Shown one piece after another: positions 1 to 11,390 of a stretch of DNA of 64,000 nucleotides (the stretch's first letter is position 1; each line of letters begins with the position of its first letter). A model generated the notes under the pieces. The model was not told where the DNA came from. It did not search any database and saw nothing but the letters and a program-made list of their open reading frames with translations. The position numbers were made by a program, and so were the translations under genes. Source of the stretch: Dechloromonas sp. H13 (GTDB taxonomy: Bacteria; Pseudomonadota; Gammaproteobacteria; Burkholderiales; Rhodocyclaceae); NCBI RefSeq assembly GCF_009469615.1, contig NZ_SSXX01000003.1:353697-417696 (forward strand), given 5' to 3'.

Positions 1-976
<976 letters not shown>

Positions 977-1201
977 GGAGAAGGCCTGAAAAATCAAAGG
1001 CGTGATTCTACCACTGCATGCTGCGCCGCAACATCCCGATTCGCCGAAAGCGGCGATTTTTCTTTTCCCGGCGCAACTGCCGCCGGGCGGAAAAAAGGCC
1101 GTGCGGCGCCAGTGTTCGTTAAACTGGCGGGGCGCCCAGCGGCGAGGCGCCGATGCCGGGAACTTTCCGAACGCTCGCCGCCGCCCCGAGAGGAGACTGC
1201 C

Positions 1202-1648
1202 ATGCCCGGAAACACTGTCCGTTTTCACCGCGTGCTGCGCGCCCCCGCCGAACGCATCTACCGTGCCTTTCTCGACCCCGACGCCATGAACAAATGGCTG
1301 CCGCCGGACGGTTTCACGGGTCGCGTCCATCACATGGATGCCCGCGTCGGCGGCAGCTACCGGATGTCGTTCACCAATTTCGCTACCGGCACGACGCATG
1401 CCTTCGGCGGCGATTTCGTCGAACTGTTGGCGAATGAGCGACTTAGCTACACCGATACCTTCGACGATCCCAACCTGCCGGGCGTGATGAAAACCACCGT
1501 GACCCTGAACCCGGTCTCGTGCGGCACCGAGGTCAATATCGTCCAGGAAGGCATACCGGCGGTCATTCCGGCTGAAATGTGCTACCTCGGCTGGCAGGAT
1601 TCCCTGGCCCTGCTCGCCCGCCTGGTCGAGAGCGAGGCGGCCGGATGA
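1202..1648 (+). CDS. SRPBCC/AHSA1-type START-like domain protein
   Basis: 148-residue single-domain protein of the AHSA1/SRPBCC (START-like) fold. It starts with the typical pattern RVLRAPAERIYRAFLDPDAM, followed by a tryptophan-proline stretch (KWLPPDGF) and the GGSYRMSF strand, and ends in a helix around WQDSLALLARLV. Such proteins form a hydrophobic cavity; the ligand here is unknown. The ATG follows a GAGAGGAGA ribosome-binding site. The open frame extends far upstream, but only across the typA antisense strand, so the ATG at 1202 is preferred. It converges on the truncated haemoglobin gene 24 bases further on. Confidence 0.88.
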   Translation: MPGNTVRFHRVLRAPAERIYRAFLDPDAMNKWLPPDGFTGRVHHMDARVGGSYRMSFTNFATGTTHAFGGDFVELLANERLSYTDTFDDPNLPGVMKTTVTLNPVSCGTEVNIVQEGIPAVIPAEMCYLGWQDSLALLARLVESEAAG

Positions 1649-1672
1649 ACTGCCAGCCGGCAGATTTCTCCG

Positions 1673-2071
1673 TCAGCCCGCGCGATTGCGCATGAAATCG
1701 GCGGTGTTGAAAAAATTTTCGAGCAGCTTTGCGCGAATTTCCTTCTCGATACCGACATCCTCCATCGCCAGCACCATGCAGGCGACCCATTGGTCGCGCT
1801 CGCGGGTGCCGATCTCGAATGGCATGTGGCGCGCGCGCAGGCGCGGGTGGCCGAATTTCTCGACAAACAGGTCGGGACCACCGAACCAGCCGGAAAGGAA
1901 CATGTACAGCTTGTCGCGCGAGCCCTGCAGGCTTTCCGGGTGCATGGCGCGCAGTTCGGCGAACTGCGGCACGGTGTCCATCAGTTCGTAAAAACGGTCG
2001 CAGAGTTTGCCGACGGCGGCATCGCCGCCGATCTTTTCATAGGTGGTCGTTGTGGCAGCCGGTGCGGTCAT
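1673..2071 (-). CDS. Group II truncated haemoglobin
   Basis: 132-residue truncated (2-on-2) globin. The pattern YEKIGGDAAVGKLCDRFYELM holds the A/B helices with the B10 tyrosine. HPRLRARHMPFEIG includes the proximal histidine (F8) region, and RDQWVACM carries the tryptophan at G8 that marks group II. These proteins bind O2 or NO, and some act in NO/peroxide detoxification or oxygen supply to respiration. The gene appears monocistronic, 79 bases beyond the end of the diguanylate cyclase gene on the same strand. Family assignment is firm; the physiological ligand is not shown. Confidence 0.93.
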   Translation of the reverse strand: MTAPAATTTTYEKIGGDAAVGKLCDRFYELMDTVPQFAELRAMHPESLQGSRDKLYMFLSGWFGGPDLFVEKFGHPRLRARHMPFEIGTRERDQWVACMVLAMEDVGIEKEIRAKLLENFFNTADFMRNRAG

Positions 2072-2150
2072 GGTGAAAACTCATGAAGGTGAAAGCGGAA
2101 GTCTACCCGAGGCCATCCGGCTTGCCGAGTGCCGGTAGCGGCGCCCAGGC

Positions 2151-3293
2151 TCAGGCCGGGACCGGATCGCAGCCGACATGCAGTATCCCGCCGCCGCCGT
2201 GCTCGATCTTGCTGCGGTACATCGCCTTGTCGACCGAGGCGATGACAGATTCGAGATCGGCGCCGTGCGACGGATAGTGCCCGATGCCGATCGAGACATT
2301 GAAATCGATCCGGTTGGACTGTGCCCATTCGTTGATCGCGCGCCGAATGCGCTGGGCGACAACCTCGCCGCCGTCGGGCGAGGCGTTGGGCAGGATCAGC
2401 AGGAATTCGTCGCCGCCGTAGCGCGCCACGACGTCGAGACTGCGGACGCTTTCGCGAATGCGTTCGGCGACGGCGACCAGGACGCGATCGCCGACATGGT
2501 GGCCATGCGTGTCATTGACGTTCTTGAAACCGTCGAGATCGGCGAACAGGACGACTGCCTCGCGTTCGTGCCCCGTTGACGACTGGCAAAGTTGCGTCAC
2601 GCGCTCGTTGAGGGCCCGCCGGTTCAGCACGCCGGTCAGCGCATCGATGTTTCGCTCGTGGGCCAGCTTGTCCCGTACCCGTTCGATCTTGGCGGTCAAT
2701 GAATACGCGTAAAGGACGATGATGGCGCAGAAGACGAGGAAGAAAATGGCGCTCACCGAGAACATGGCAAGGTAGTCCGGCAGGCGCAGCCAGACGATCA
2801 CGATCGACGCTGCAAAACTGCCGATGGCGGCTTCGCCGAAGCTCCTGAGGCCGTAGCGCATGCCGTTGCCGAGGATGACCATCAGGAAGACGAGGAAGGC
2901 CGGCGTACTGAGCGTGGCATCGGCCAGGGCGGAGAAACTGGCCGCCGCGATGTCGATCCACATGGTCAGGCGCCGCCGCCAGGGGACGTGCGGCTGGCGC
3001 TGGGCATGCCACATGAAGCCGAGAATTTCGACGGCGTACAGCGACATGACGACATTGACCAGCCACAGGCTGGCCCACGGGCGGATCTGGGCTTCGCCGC
3101 CGACATTGAAATAGGCCACGGCCAGACAGCAAAAGAGGAGGCGGGTCAGGTATTGCGAGCGCTGGTCCTCCCAGGTCGGCAGGTGTTGCGTACCACGCAG
3201 CAGACCGATATCGATCCGGTGACCGCCGTTGCGCCTTCGCTCGCCTACCCGGCGATCATGTCCACGTCTGTTGTCGTCTCGCTCGTTTCGCAT
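2151..3293 (-). CDS. Membrane-anchored diguanylate cyclase (GGDEF)
   Basis: 380 residues. The N-terminal half, after a basic cytoplasmic stretch (DDNRRGHDRRVGERRRNGG), has about five or six hydrophobic segments, resembling a MASE-type membrane sensor. A short linker leads to a C-terminal GGDEF domain with the intact active-site motif RYGGDEFLLIL. The RxxD inhibitory site (RSLD) lies five residues ahead of it, so product inhibition by c-di-GMP is expected. The chosen ATG (3293) has a GGGAG ribosome-binding site; an ATG six codons upstream is possible. No EAL domain is present, so it should synthesise c-di-GMP. The input signal is unknown. Confidence 0.9.
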   Translation of the reverse strand: MRNERDDNRRGHDRRVGERRRNGGHRIDIGLLRGTQHLPTWEDQRSQYLTRLLFCCLAVAYFNVGGEAQIRPWASLWLVNVVMSLYAVEILGFMWHAQRQPHVPWRRRLTMWIDIAAASFSALADATLSTPAFLVFLMVILGNGMRYGLRSFGEAAIGSFAASIVIVWLRLPDYLAMFSVSAIFFLVFCAIIVLYAYSLTAKIERVRDKLAHERNIDALTGVLNRRALNERVTQLCQSSTGHEREAVVLFADLDGFKNVNDTHGHHVGDRVLVAVAERIRESVRSLDVVARYGGDEFLLILPNASPDGGEVVAQRIRRAINEWAQSNRIDFNVSIGIGHYPSHGADLESVIASVDKAMYRSKIEHGGGGILHVGCDPVPA

Positions 3294-3432
3294 CCCCACT
3301 CCCGGCATCATGCGTCGTCAGCCAATGGAGCGAATGCGGCGTGTGCGGGTGCCGGATGTTCGCGCATTGCCTTGAACGGATTTTTTGCGCAAGTATCATC
3401 AGGTTGGGGGATGGCGTCAAACCCAATTGGAA

Positions 3433-5592
<2,160 letters not shown>

Positions 5593-5623
5593 GGCCTATT
5601 TTACCTGAGCCGTCGGCCGCGCC

Positions 5624-7822
5624 ATGCGTGGCATAATCGGCCGCATCGCATCGCCGGCGGTAATCCCGCACGGGACAAGGGAGCGCCAGATTCCGAGCCA
5701 ACCGAGACACCTCCTTCTCGCCCTGCTCCAGGCCGGGCGTGGGCGCGCCCTGCCCCTGCTCTTCCTCGCGCTCGCCGTTCTGGCGCTGGCGAATTTCGAT
5801 GCGACACCCCTGCCCCCCCTGCGCAACGCCCAGTTCGACCGCTACCAGCGCCAGATGCCGCGCACCCGCGACGGCGAGCCGGTAATCGTCGTCGGCATCG
5901 ACAGCGCGAGCCTGCTCAGGCATGGCCAGTGGCCGTGGTCGCGCGACCTGATGGCCGACCTGACGAGCCGGATCCTGGCCGGCCGGCCGCACGCGCTGGG
6001 GATCGACATCGTTTTCGCCGAACGCGACCGCTTCGCCCCGCCGGCGCTCGCCGAGCGCTTTCCCACCCTGCCGCCCGCCACTTTTGCCGGCCTGCCCGGG
6101 CCGGACGAACAGCTTGCCGCGGCGCTGGCCGGCGGTCCGACGGTGCTGGCGGTGATCGGCGTCGCCAATGCGCTGCCGGGTTCGCGCCAGCCGTCCAGAC
6201 CGCTGCCGGCGCTGGCCGCCGGCGACCCGGCGATGCTCGCGGCCCTGACGCGCTTCCCCGCCGCGATCGCCAGCCTGACCCTGCTGGAAGGCAGCGCCGC
6301 CGGCGCCGGGCTGGTCAACGCCACGCTGGACGGCATGCGGTCCACCGCCGAGCGCGGTGTGCTGCGGCGGGTGCCGACGCTGGCGCTGGTCGGCGACCAG
6401 CCCTTCCTCTCGCTGCCGCTGGAAATGGTGCGCGTCGCGCTCGGCGCCGGCGGACAGGTGGCTATCGAAGCCGGGCCGCACGGCATGCAGGGCATCCGCG
6501 TCGGCGACTATGCGCTGCCGACCCAGGGCAACGGCGAACTGCTCCTCCACTACGGGCGTTCGAAGGCCAGTTACTACCTCTCGGCCGCCGACGTGCTGGC
6601 CGGCGCCTACCCGCCGGAGACGTTCACGTCGCGCTTCGTGCTGATCGGCTTCAACAGCACCGGCCTGCAGGACGCCACCGTCACCCCGCTCGGCGAACTG
6701 CTTCCCGGCGTCGACATCCATGCCCAGATCATCGAAAGCTTGCTGGCCGGCACCGCGCTGCGCCGCCCGGCCTGGATGCCGCAGGTCGAAATGGCCGCCC
6801 TGCTGCTTGGCGGCCTGCTGCTGATCGTCGCGGTGCCCGTCCTCCGTCCGCGCTACGCCACCCTGGCCTTCGTCGCGCTGATCGGGCTGCTGCTGGCTGC
6901 CGGCCATTTCGCCTTCGCCGCCGGCCGCTGGCTGTTCGACGGACTGTCGCTCGTGCCGCTGCTGGCCCCGGTCTTCATTTCCCTCCTGAGCGCCACCCTG
7001 ATAGCCGCCGACGCCCGGCGGCGCCAGGCCGAAGCCCAGTTGCAGGCGAGCCGCGAGGCCGCCGCGCGGATCGACGGCGAACTCGATGCCGCGCGCCGCA
7101 TCCAGATGGGACTGCTGCCCGACCCGTCGAGTCGTTTCGCCGGCGAAACTCGCTTCGCCGTCGCCGCGCTGCTCGAACCGGCGCGCGCCATCGGTGGCGA
7201 TTACTACGACTGCTTCATGCTCGACGAACGCCGCCTGTGCCTGGCCATCGGCGACGTTTCCGGCAAGGGCATTCCGGCCAGCCTGTTCATGGCCATTTCG
7301 AAGACCCTGGCCGGCACCCTGACGCGGCGTCATGACGATCTCGGCCAGGCCGTCTGCGACCTGCAACGCGAACTGAATCGCGACAACCCGGAATTCCAGT
7401 TCGTGACGACCTTCATCGGCATTCTCGATGCCGACAGCGGGCTGCTCGAATTCGTCTGCGCCGGCCACGACGCGCCGCTGCTGCTGAGCCAGGGCGCCGT
7501 GCGGCCGCTCGACATCGCGCGCATCGCCGGTCCGCCGCTCTGCGCGCTGGCCAATTACCCGTTCGCCAGCGCCCGCCTGCAACTGCTGCCGGGCGACCTG
7601 CTCTGCCTGTTTACCGACGGGATCAGCGAAGCCAGCGACGGGCGGGAGATGTTCGGCACCGGCCGCCTCGCCGCCGCGCTGCTCGCCGGCAGTTCGCGGG
7701 CGCCACTGGCGGAGCGGGCGACGGCGATCCGCGATGCCGTCCGTCGCTTCGAAGCCGGCCAGGCGCCGTTCGACGACTTGACCCTGCTGCTTGCCGTCTG
7801 GTGCGGTCGACCGCCTACCTGA
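5624..7822 (+). CDS. CHASE2 sensor - PP2C/SpoIIE-type serine phosphatase
   Basis: 732 residues. After an N-terminal membrane helix comes an extracytoplasmic CHASE2 domain (about residues 60-370; note VIVVGIDSASLLRHGQWPWSR and GIDIVFAERD), then three closely spaced transmembrane helices (LLLGGLLLIVAVPVL onward). A short coiled linker and a C-terminal SpoIIE/PP2C phosphatase domain follow (IGGDYYDCFMLDERRLCLAIGD, GHDAPLLL, LFTDGISEASDGREMFG), with the metal-binding aspartates present. It probably senses an envelope signal and dephosphorylates a cytoplasmic partner such as an anti-sigma antagonist, but no such partner is in the window. It converges on the OmpA/FecR pair with an 8-base overlap. 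The start is uncertain within about 30 codons. Confidence 0.88.
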   Translation: MRGIIGRIASPAVIPHGTRERQIPSQPRHLLLALLQAGRGRALPLLFLALAVLALANFDATPLPPLRNAQFDRYQRQMPRTRDGEPVIVVGIDSASLLRHGQWPWSRDLMADLTSRILAGRPHALGIDIVFAERDRFAPPALAERFPTLPPATFAGLPGPDEQLAAALAGGPTVLAVIGVANALPGSRQPSRPLPALAAGDPAMLAALTRFPAAIASLTLLEGSAAGAGLVNATLDGMRSTAERGVLRRVPTLALVGDQPFLSLPLEMVRVALGAGGQVAIEAGPHGMQGIRVGDYALPTQGNGELLLHYGRSKASYYLSAADVLAGAYPPETFTSRFVLIGFNSTGLQDATVTPLGELLPGVDIHAQIIESLLAGTALRRPAWMPQVEMAALLLGGLLLIVAVPVLRPRYATLAFVALIGLLLAAGHFAFAAGRWLFDGLSLVPLLAPVFISLLSATLIAADARRRQAEAQLQASREAAARIDGELDAARRIQMGLLPDPSSRFAGETRFAVAALLEPARAIGGDYYDCFMLDERRLCLAIGDVSGKGIPASLFMAISKTLAGTLTRRHDDLGQAVCDLQRELNRDNPEFQFVTTFIGILDADSGLLEFVCAGHDAPLLLSQGAVRPLDIARIAGPPLCALANYPFASARLQLLPGDLLCLFTDGISEASDGREMFGTGRLAAALLAGSSRAPLAERATAIRDAVRRFEAGQAPFDDLTLLLAVWCGRPPT

Positions 7823-8408
7823 TGCTGATTTCGACCCGCCGGTTTTTGGCTTCGGCAACTTCGTCGCCGGTCTTCACCAGCGGCTCGCGCTCGCCGCGTC
7901 CGGCCGTTTCGATCTTCTCGCCGGGCACGCCGGCGGCGATCAGGATTTCGCGCACCGTTGCCGCGCGCCTGAGCGACAGCTTGTCGTTCGCCTCCAGCCC
8001 GCCCACCGTGTCGGTATGCCCGATGACCGTCACCTCGGCGGCCGGCCGGCTGGCGATTTCGTGTTTGATGGCAGTCAGTTCGGCATCCGACTCGGGCGTC
8101 AGTGCCTCGGCCCCGCCCGCGAAGTAAAGCGTGAAGCTGCGCGGCCGCTTCGGCTGCGCCGCCAGTGCGGCGCCGAACTTCTCCTCGACCTCCGCCGCCG
8201 ACGACTTGTATGCGCTGGCGCTGCCGGCCCGCCGCTGAACAGCGGCGAACGGCTTGTCGAGCAGTGTTTCGCCTTGCGCATCGCGGACGATGACGGCCGT
8301 CGGCCGGCCATCCGGCGCCGGCAGCAGGACCACGCGCTCGCTGACGCAGCCGCCGAGCAGCACGCCGGCAGCAACGATCAGCGGCCATCCGGGATGGTCA
8401 ATCCTCAT
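7815..8408 (-). CDS. OmpA-family lipoprotein
   Basis: 197 residues. MRIDHPGWPLIVAAGVLLGGC is a lipoprotein signal with lipobox LGGC. The C-terminal OmpA-like peptidoglycan-binding domain contains VIGHTDTVGGLEANDKLSLRRA and NRRVEISI. It should be an outer-membrane-anchored periplasmic protein binding peptidoglycan. The ATG at 8408 is chosen because the lipoprotein signal begins there; the frame stays open 14 codons upstream inside fecR. It overlaps the FecR-domain gene by 11 bases, so the two are co-transcribed. Its 3' end overlaps the end of the CHASE2 phosphatase gene on the other strand. Confidence 0.9.
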   Translation of the reverse strand: MRIDHPGWPLIVAAGVLLGGCVSERVVLLPAPDGRPTAVIVRDAQGETLLDKPFAAVQRRAGSASAYKSSAAEVEEKFGAALAAQPKRPRSFTLYFAGGAEALTPESDAELTAIKHEIASRPAAEVTVIGHTDTVGGLEANDKLSLRRAATVREILIAAGVPGEKIETAGRGEREPLVKTGDEVAEAKNRRVEISIR

Positions 8409-8862
8409 TGCTGCGCCCCGCTTCGACGACGAACTCGGTGCCGCGGACACCGATCACCGAAGTCGGCGTCCGGAAGTCGATCGACTCCGGCGTCTCCTTT
8501 GCGATCTTGCCGGTGGAGACGGCGAGCGTTCCCTTGCGGATGCCGACCGATACGGCGCCGGCGTTGGTCGTGCTGTCGAACTCGAACTTGTCCACCACGA
8601 ACAGCGAATTCGGGCCGGCGGACAGCAGCGTGTTGTCGCGCAAGGTCACGCCGACCGCGCCGTCAGCCCCGGTGCGCACCTTGTCGGCAGCGAACACCGG
8701 CGTCCCGACCACGCCCGGCAAGCGCCTCCCGGCATGCTCGACGGTCACGTCGCCCTTGCTGGTCTTGATCGTTCCCGCCGCGATGTCGTCGGCCGCCGGC
8801 GCGTTGAAGCTGAGGCAGGCAAGCACGAGCGCCACCCGGATTGTTGTACTTTTCACCGGCAT
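8398..8862 (-). CDS. Periplasmic FecR-domain protein
   Basis: 154 residues with an N-terminal signal peptide (VALVLACLSFNAPAAD) and a single FecR domain: GDVTVEHAGRRLPG, VRTGADGAVGVTLRDNTLL, then RTPTSVIGVRGTEFVVE. Unlike anti-sigma FecR it has no N-terminal cytoplasmic domain, so it is a free periplasmic protein. Stand-alone FecR proteins often neighbour CHASE2 and OmpA proteins, as here. The ATG at 8862 follows a GACCGAGGAA ribosome-binding site and starts the signal peptide; upstream codons in frame are unlikely. Function unknown. Confidence 0.85.
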   Translation of the reverse strand: MPVKSTTIRVALVLACLSFNAPAADDIAAGTIKTSKGDVTVEHAGRRLPGVVGTPVFAADKVRTGADGAVGVTLRDNTLLSAGPNSLFVVDKFEFDSTTNAGAVSVGIRKGTLAVSTGKIAKETPESIDFRTPTSVIGVRGTEFVVEAGRSNED

Positions 8863-8924
8863 TTCCTCGGTCGGACTGAAAACCACAGATTCTACCGTGG
8901 GCATCTCTGCCCGCCGGCAACGTT

Positions 8925-11390
8925 TCAGGCGCCGGCGCGTAGGGCCAGCAACGGCGGCGTCGCCAGCAGGCGACGTACCGCCAGCCAGCCGATGCCCACC
9001 GCCAGCAGCGCGCCGGCCAGCGTCGCCAGCGGGAAGAGCCAGACATCCAGGGGCATCTCCAGCTGGAACACGTTGCGCGCCAGCAACTGGCCGACTACCG
9101 CCGCGCCGGCGGCGGCGATCAGCCCGGCGATCGCCCCGACCACCGCCAGTTCGGCGAGCAGCGACTGGCGCAACTGGGCGCGCCCGGCACCGAGCGCCCG
9201 CATCACCGACAGTTCGTAGCGCCGCTCGTCGAAGGCCGTGAGCAGCGCGGAGACCAGCACGACCGCGCCGGCCAGCAGCGTGAACAGGAAGATGAACTGC
9301 ACCGCCCGCGCCACCTGCCCCATGATGGCCTGGATCTGCGCCAGGATGGCGGCGACGTCGATCAGCGTCAGGTTGGGGAAACGGGCGACCAGGTCCTGGG
9401 CCAGCGCCGCCTGGTCCGCCGCCAGGTGGAAGCTGGTGATGTAGCTGGCCGGTGCGCCGTCGAGCACGCCGGGCGGCGTCAGGACGAAGAAATTGACGCG
9501 CATCGAATCCCAGTCCAGCTTGCGCAGGCTGCTGACGCGGACCCGCGTTTCCTGCCCGGCGATGACGAAGGCCAGCTCGTCGCCGGTCCTGATGCCGAGT
9601 GTTTTCGCCAGCCCTTCCTCGACCGACGCCAGCCCCTTGCCGGCATCCTCCGTCGCGAACCAGCGGCCGGCCGTGATCCGGTTGCCGGGCGGCGCATCGG
9701 CGCGCCAGGAAAGGTTGAATTCCCGCTCGATCAGGCGCTGGGCGCGTTCGTCATCCGGATAGCTGGCGGCGCTGACCGGATGCCCGTCGATCCGCATCAA
9801 GCGTCCGCGCACCATCGGTGACAGTTCGGCCACGATACCGGCGGCGGCGAGCGCTTCGGCCACCGGCTGGCGCTGCTCGGGCTGGATGTTGATGATGAAG
9901 CGGTTCGGCGCGTCGGCCGGCGTCGCCTTCTGCCATGCCGCCAGCAATTCGCCCCGGGTCACCGTCAGCAGCAGCATGGCCATCAGGCCGAGCGCTAGGG
10001 CGACGATCTGCAAGGTATTGGCAGCCGCGTGCCGCTCCAGGCTGGCCAACCCCTGGCGCCAGCCGATGCCGCCGCGGCGCAAACCGGCCACCAGGCGCAA
10101 GGCCAGCCGGGCGAGCAGCCAGAAGGCCGCGAGCGCGCCGGCAAAGCCGCCGATGGCGTAGGCGCCGAGCCGCAAATCGCCAGCCACCAGCAGCAACAGC
10201 CCGGCCAGCGCAGCGATGCCGAGCGCATAGCCGCCGAGGAGCGAAGGCTTGGGCGGCCCCAGTTCCCGGCGCAGCACGCGCAGGGTCGGCACCTTGCTCA
10301 GCTGCAGCAGCGGCGGAAAGGCGAAGCCGAACAGCAACACCGCAGCCACCGCCCCGCCTTCGGCCAGCGGCCGCCAGCCGGCCGCCGGCAGGCGCAGCGC
10401 GAGCAGGTCGGCCAGCCAGGCGACCAGCACGAAGTGCGCGGCGAACCCGAGCAGGCAGCCGAGCAGCGCGGAAAGCAGCGCCAGCCAGACGAACAGCCCG
10501 GCGTGCAGACGGATCAGGCCGGACTGCGTGATGCCAAGGCAACGCATCACGGCGCAGGCGTCGAGATGACGCTGCATGTAGCGGCGTGCCGCGAGGGCGA
10601 CGGCGACGGCCGCCAGCACCACGGTCAACAGCGTGGCGAGGCCGAGAAAGCGTTGCGCGCGGTCGATGACGGTGCGGATCTCGGGGCGCGCATTGCTGGC
10701 ATCCTCGAGGCGTTCACCGCGGCCCAGACGCGGCTCGACCCACTTGCGGAACCCGGCGACGGCGGCCGCCTCGCCGGCGACCAGGAAACGATAGGTCAGG
10801 CGCGAACCCGGCTGCACTAGGCCGGTCGCCGGCAGATCGTCGAGATGCATCATCAGGCGCGGCGCCAGGGTGAAGAAATTGATCCCGCGATCCGGTTCAA
10901 GGGTCAAAATTGCCTCCACCGGCAGGCCGCTCTGCCCCAGCTGCACGCCCTGCCCGGGCCCGGCCTGCAGGGCGCTGGCGAGCCGTTCGTCGAGCCAGAC
11001 GCCGCCCGGCCGCGGTCCCTTGTCGGTGGTGCCGTTCGCCGTGCCCAACCGCCCGCGCAGCGGGTAGCTGCTGCTGACCGCCTTGATGTCGGCCAACTGG
11101 GCATGCCCGCCGCCCAGCACCATGCTCGGGAAGATCGCCGTGTCCGCGGTCTGAAGGCCGAGCCGGACCGCCTCGTCGCGGATCGTCGCCGGCCACGGAT
11201 GATCGGCGACCAGCAGCAGATCGCCGCCGAGCAGCTGGTGCGCCTCCTGCTCCAGCGCCAGCCGCACGCGATCGGCAAAGAAGCCGACCGCTGTGACCGC
11301 AGCCACGGCGACCACGAGTGCGGCGAGCAGCAGGCGCAATTCCCCGGACCGCAGCTCCCGGCCCAGGAGGCGCCAGGCGAGGCCGTTCAT
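8925..11390 (-). CDS. Large FtsX-like ABC transporter permease (YbbP type)
   Basis: 821-residue permease with two FtsX/MacB-core modules: an N-terminal helix (LRLLLAALVVAVAAVTAVGF), a long periplasmic domain, central clusters of hydrophobic helices (LLTVVLAAVAVALAARRY; LFVWLALLSALLGCLLGFA), a second periplasmic domain, and C-terminal helices (FTLLAGAVVLVSALLTAFDERRYELSVMRALG). It matches the YbbP type, which usually partners a LolD/YbbA-like ATPase for lipid or lipoprotein-related export. No ATPase gene is adjacent. The ATG overlaps the stop of the GGDEF-EAL gene (ATGA), supporting translational coupling. Substrate unknown. Confidence 0.88.
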   Translation of the reverse strand: MNGLAWRLLGRELRSGELRLLLAALVVAVAAVTAVGFFADRVRLALEQEAHQLLGGDLLLVADHPWPATIRDEAVRLGLQTADTAIFPSMVLGGGHAQLADIKAVSSSYPLRGRLGTANGTTDKGPRPGGVWLDERLASALQAGPGQGVQLGQSGLPVEAILTLEPDRGINFFTLAPRLMMHLDDLPATGLVQPGSRLTYRFLVAGEAAAVAGFRKWVEPRLGRGERLEDASNARPEIRTVIDRAQRFLGLATLLTVVLAAVAVALAARRYMQRHLDACAVMRCLGITQSGLIRLHAGLFVWLALLSALLGCLLGFAAHFVLVAWLADLLALRLPAAGWRPLAEGGAVAAVLLFGFAFPPLLQLSKVPTLRVLRRELGPPKPSLLGGYALGIAALAGLLLLVAGDLRLGAYAIGGFAGALAAFWLLARLALRLVAGLRRGGIGWRQGLASLERHAAANTLQIVALALGLMAMLLLTVTRGELLAAWQKATPADAPNRFIINIQPEQRQPVAEALAAAGIVAELSPMVRGRLMRIDGHPVSAASYPDDERAQRLIEREFNLSWRADAPPGNRITAGRWFATEDAGKGLASVEEGLAKTLGIRTGDELAFVIAGQETRVRVSSLRKLDWDSMRVNFFVLTPPGVLDGAPASYITSFHLAADQAALAQDLVARFPNLTLIDVAAILAQIQAIMGQVARAVQFIFLFTLLAGAVVLVSALLTAFDERRYELSVMRALGAGRAQLRQSLLAELAVVGAIAGLIAAAGAAVVGQLLARNVFQLEMPLDVWLFPLATLAGALLAVGIGWLAVRRLLATPPLLALRAGA

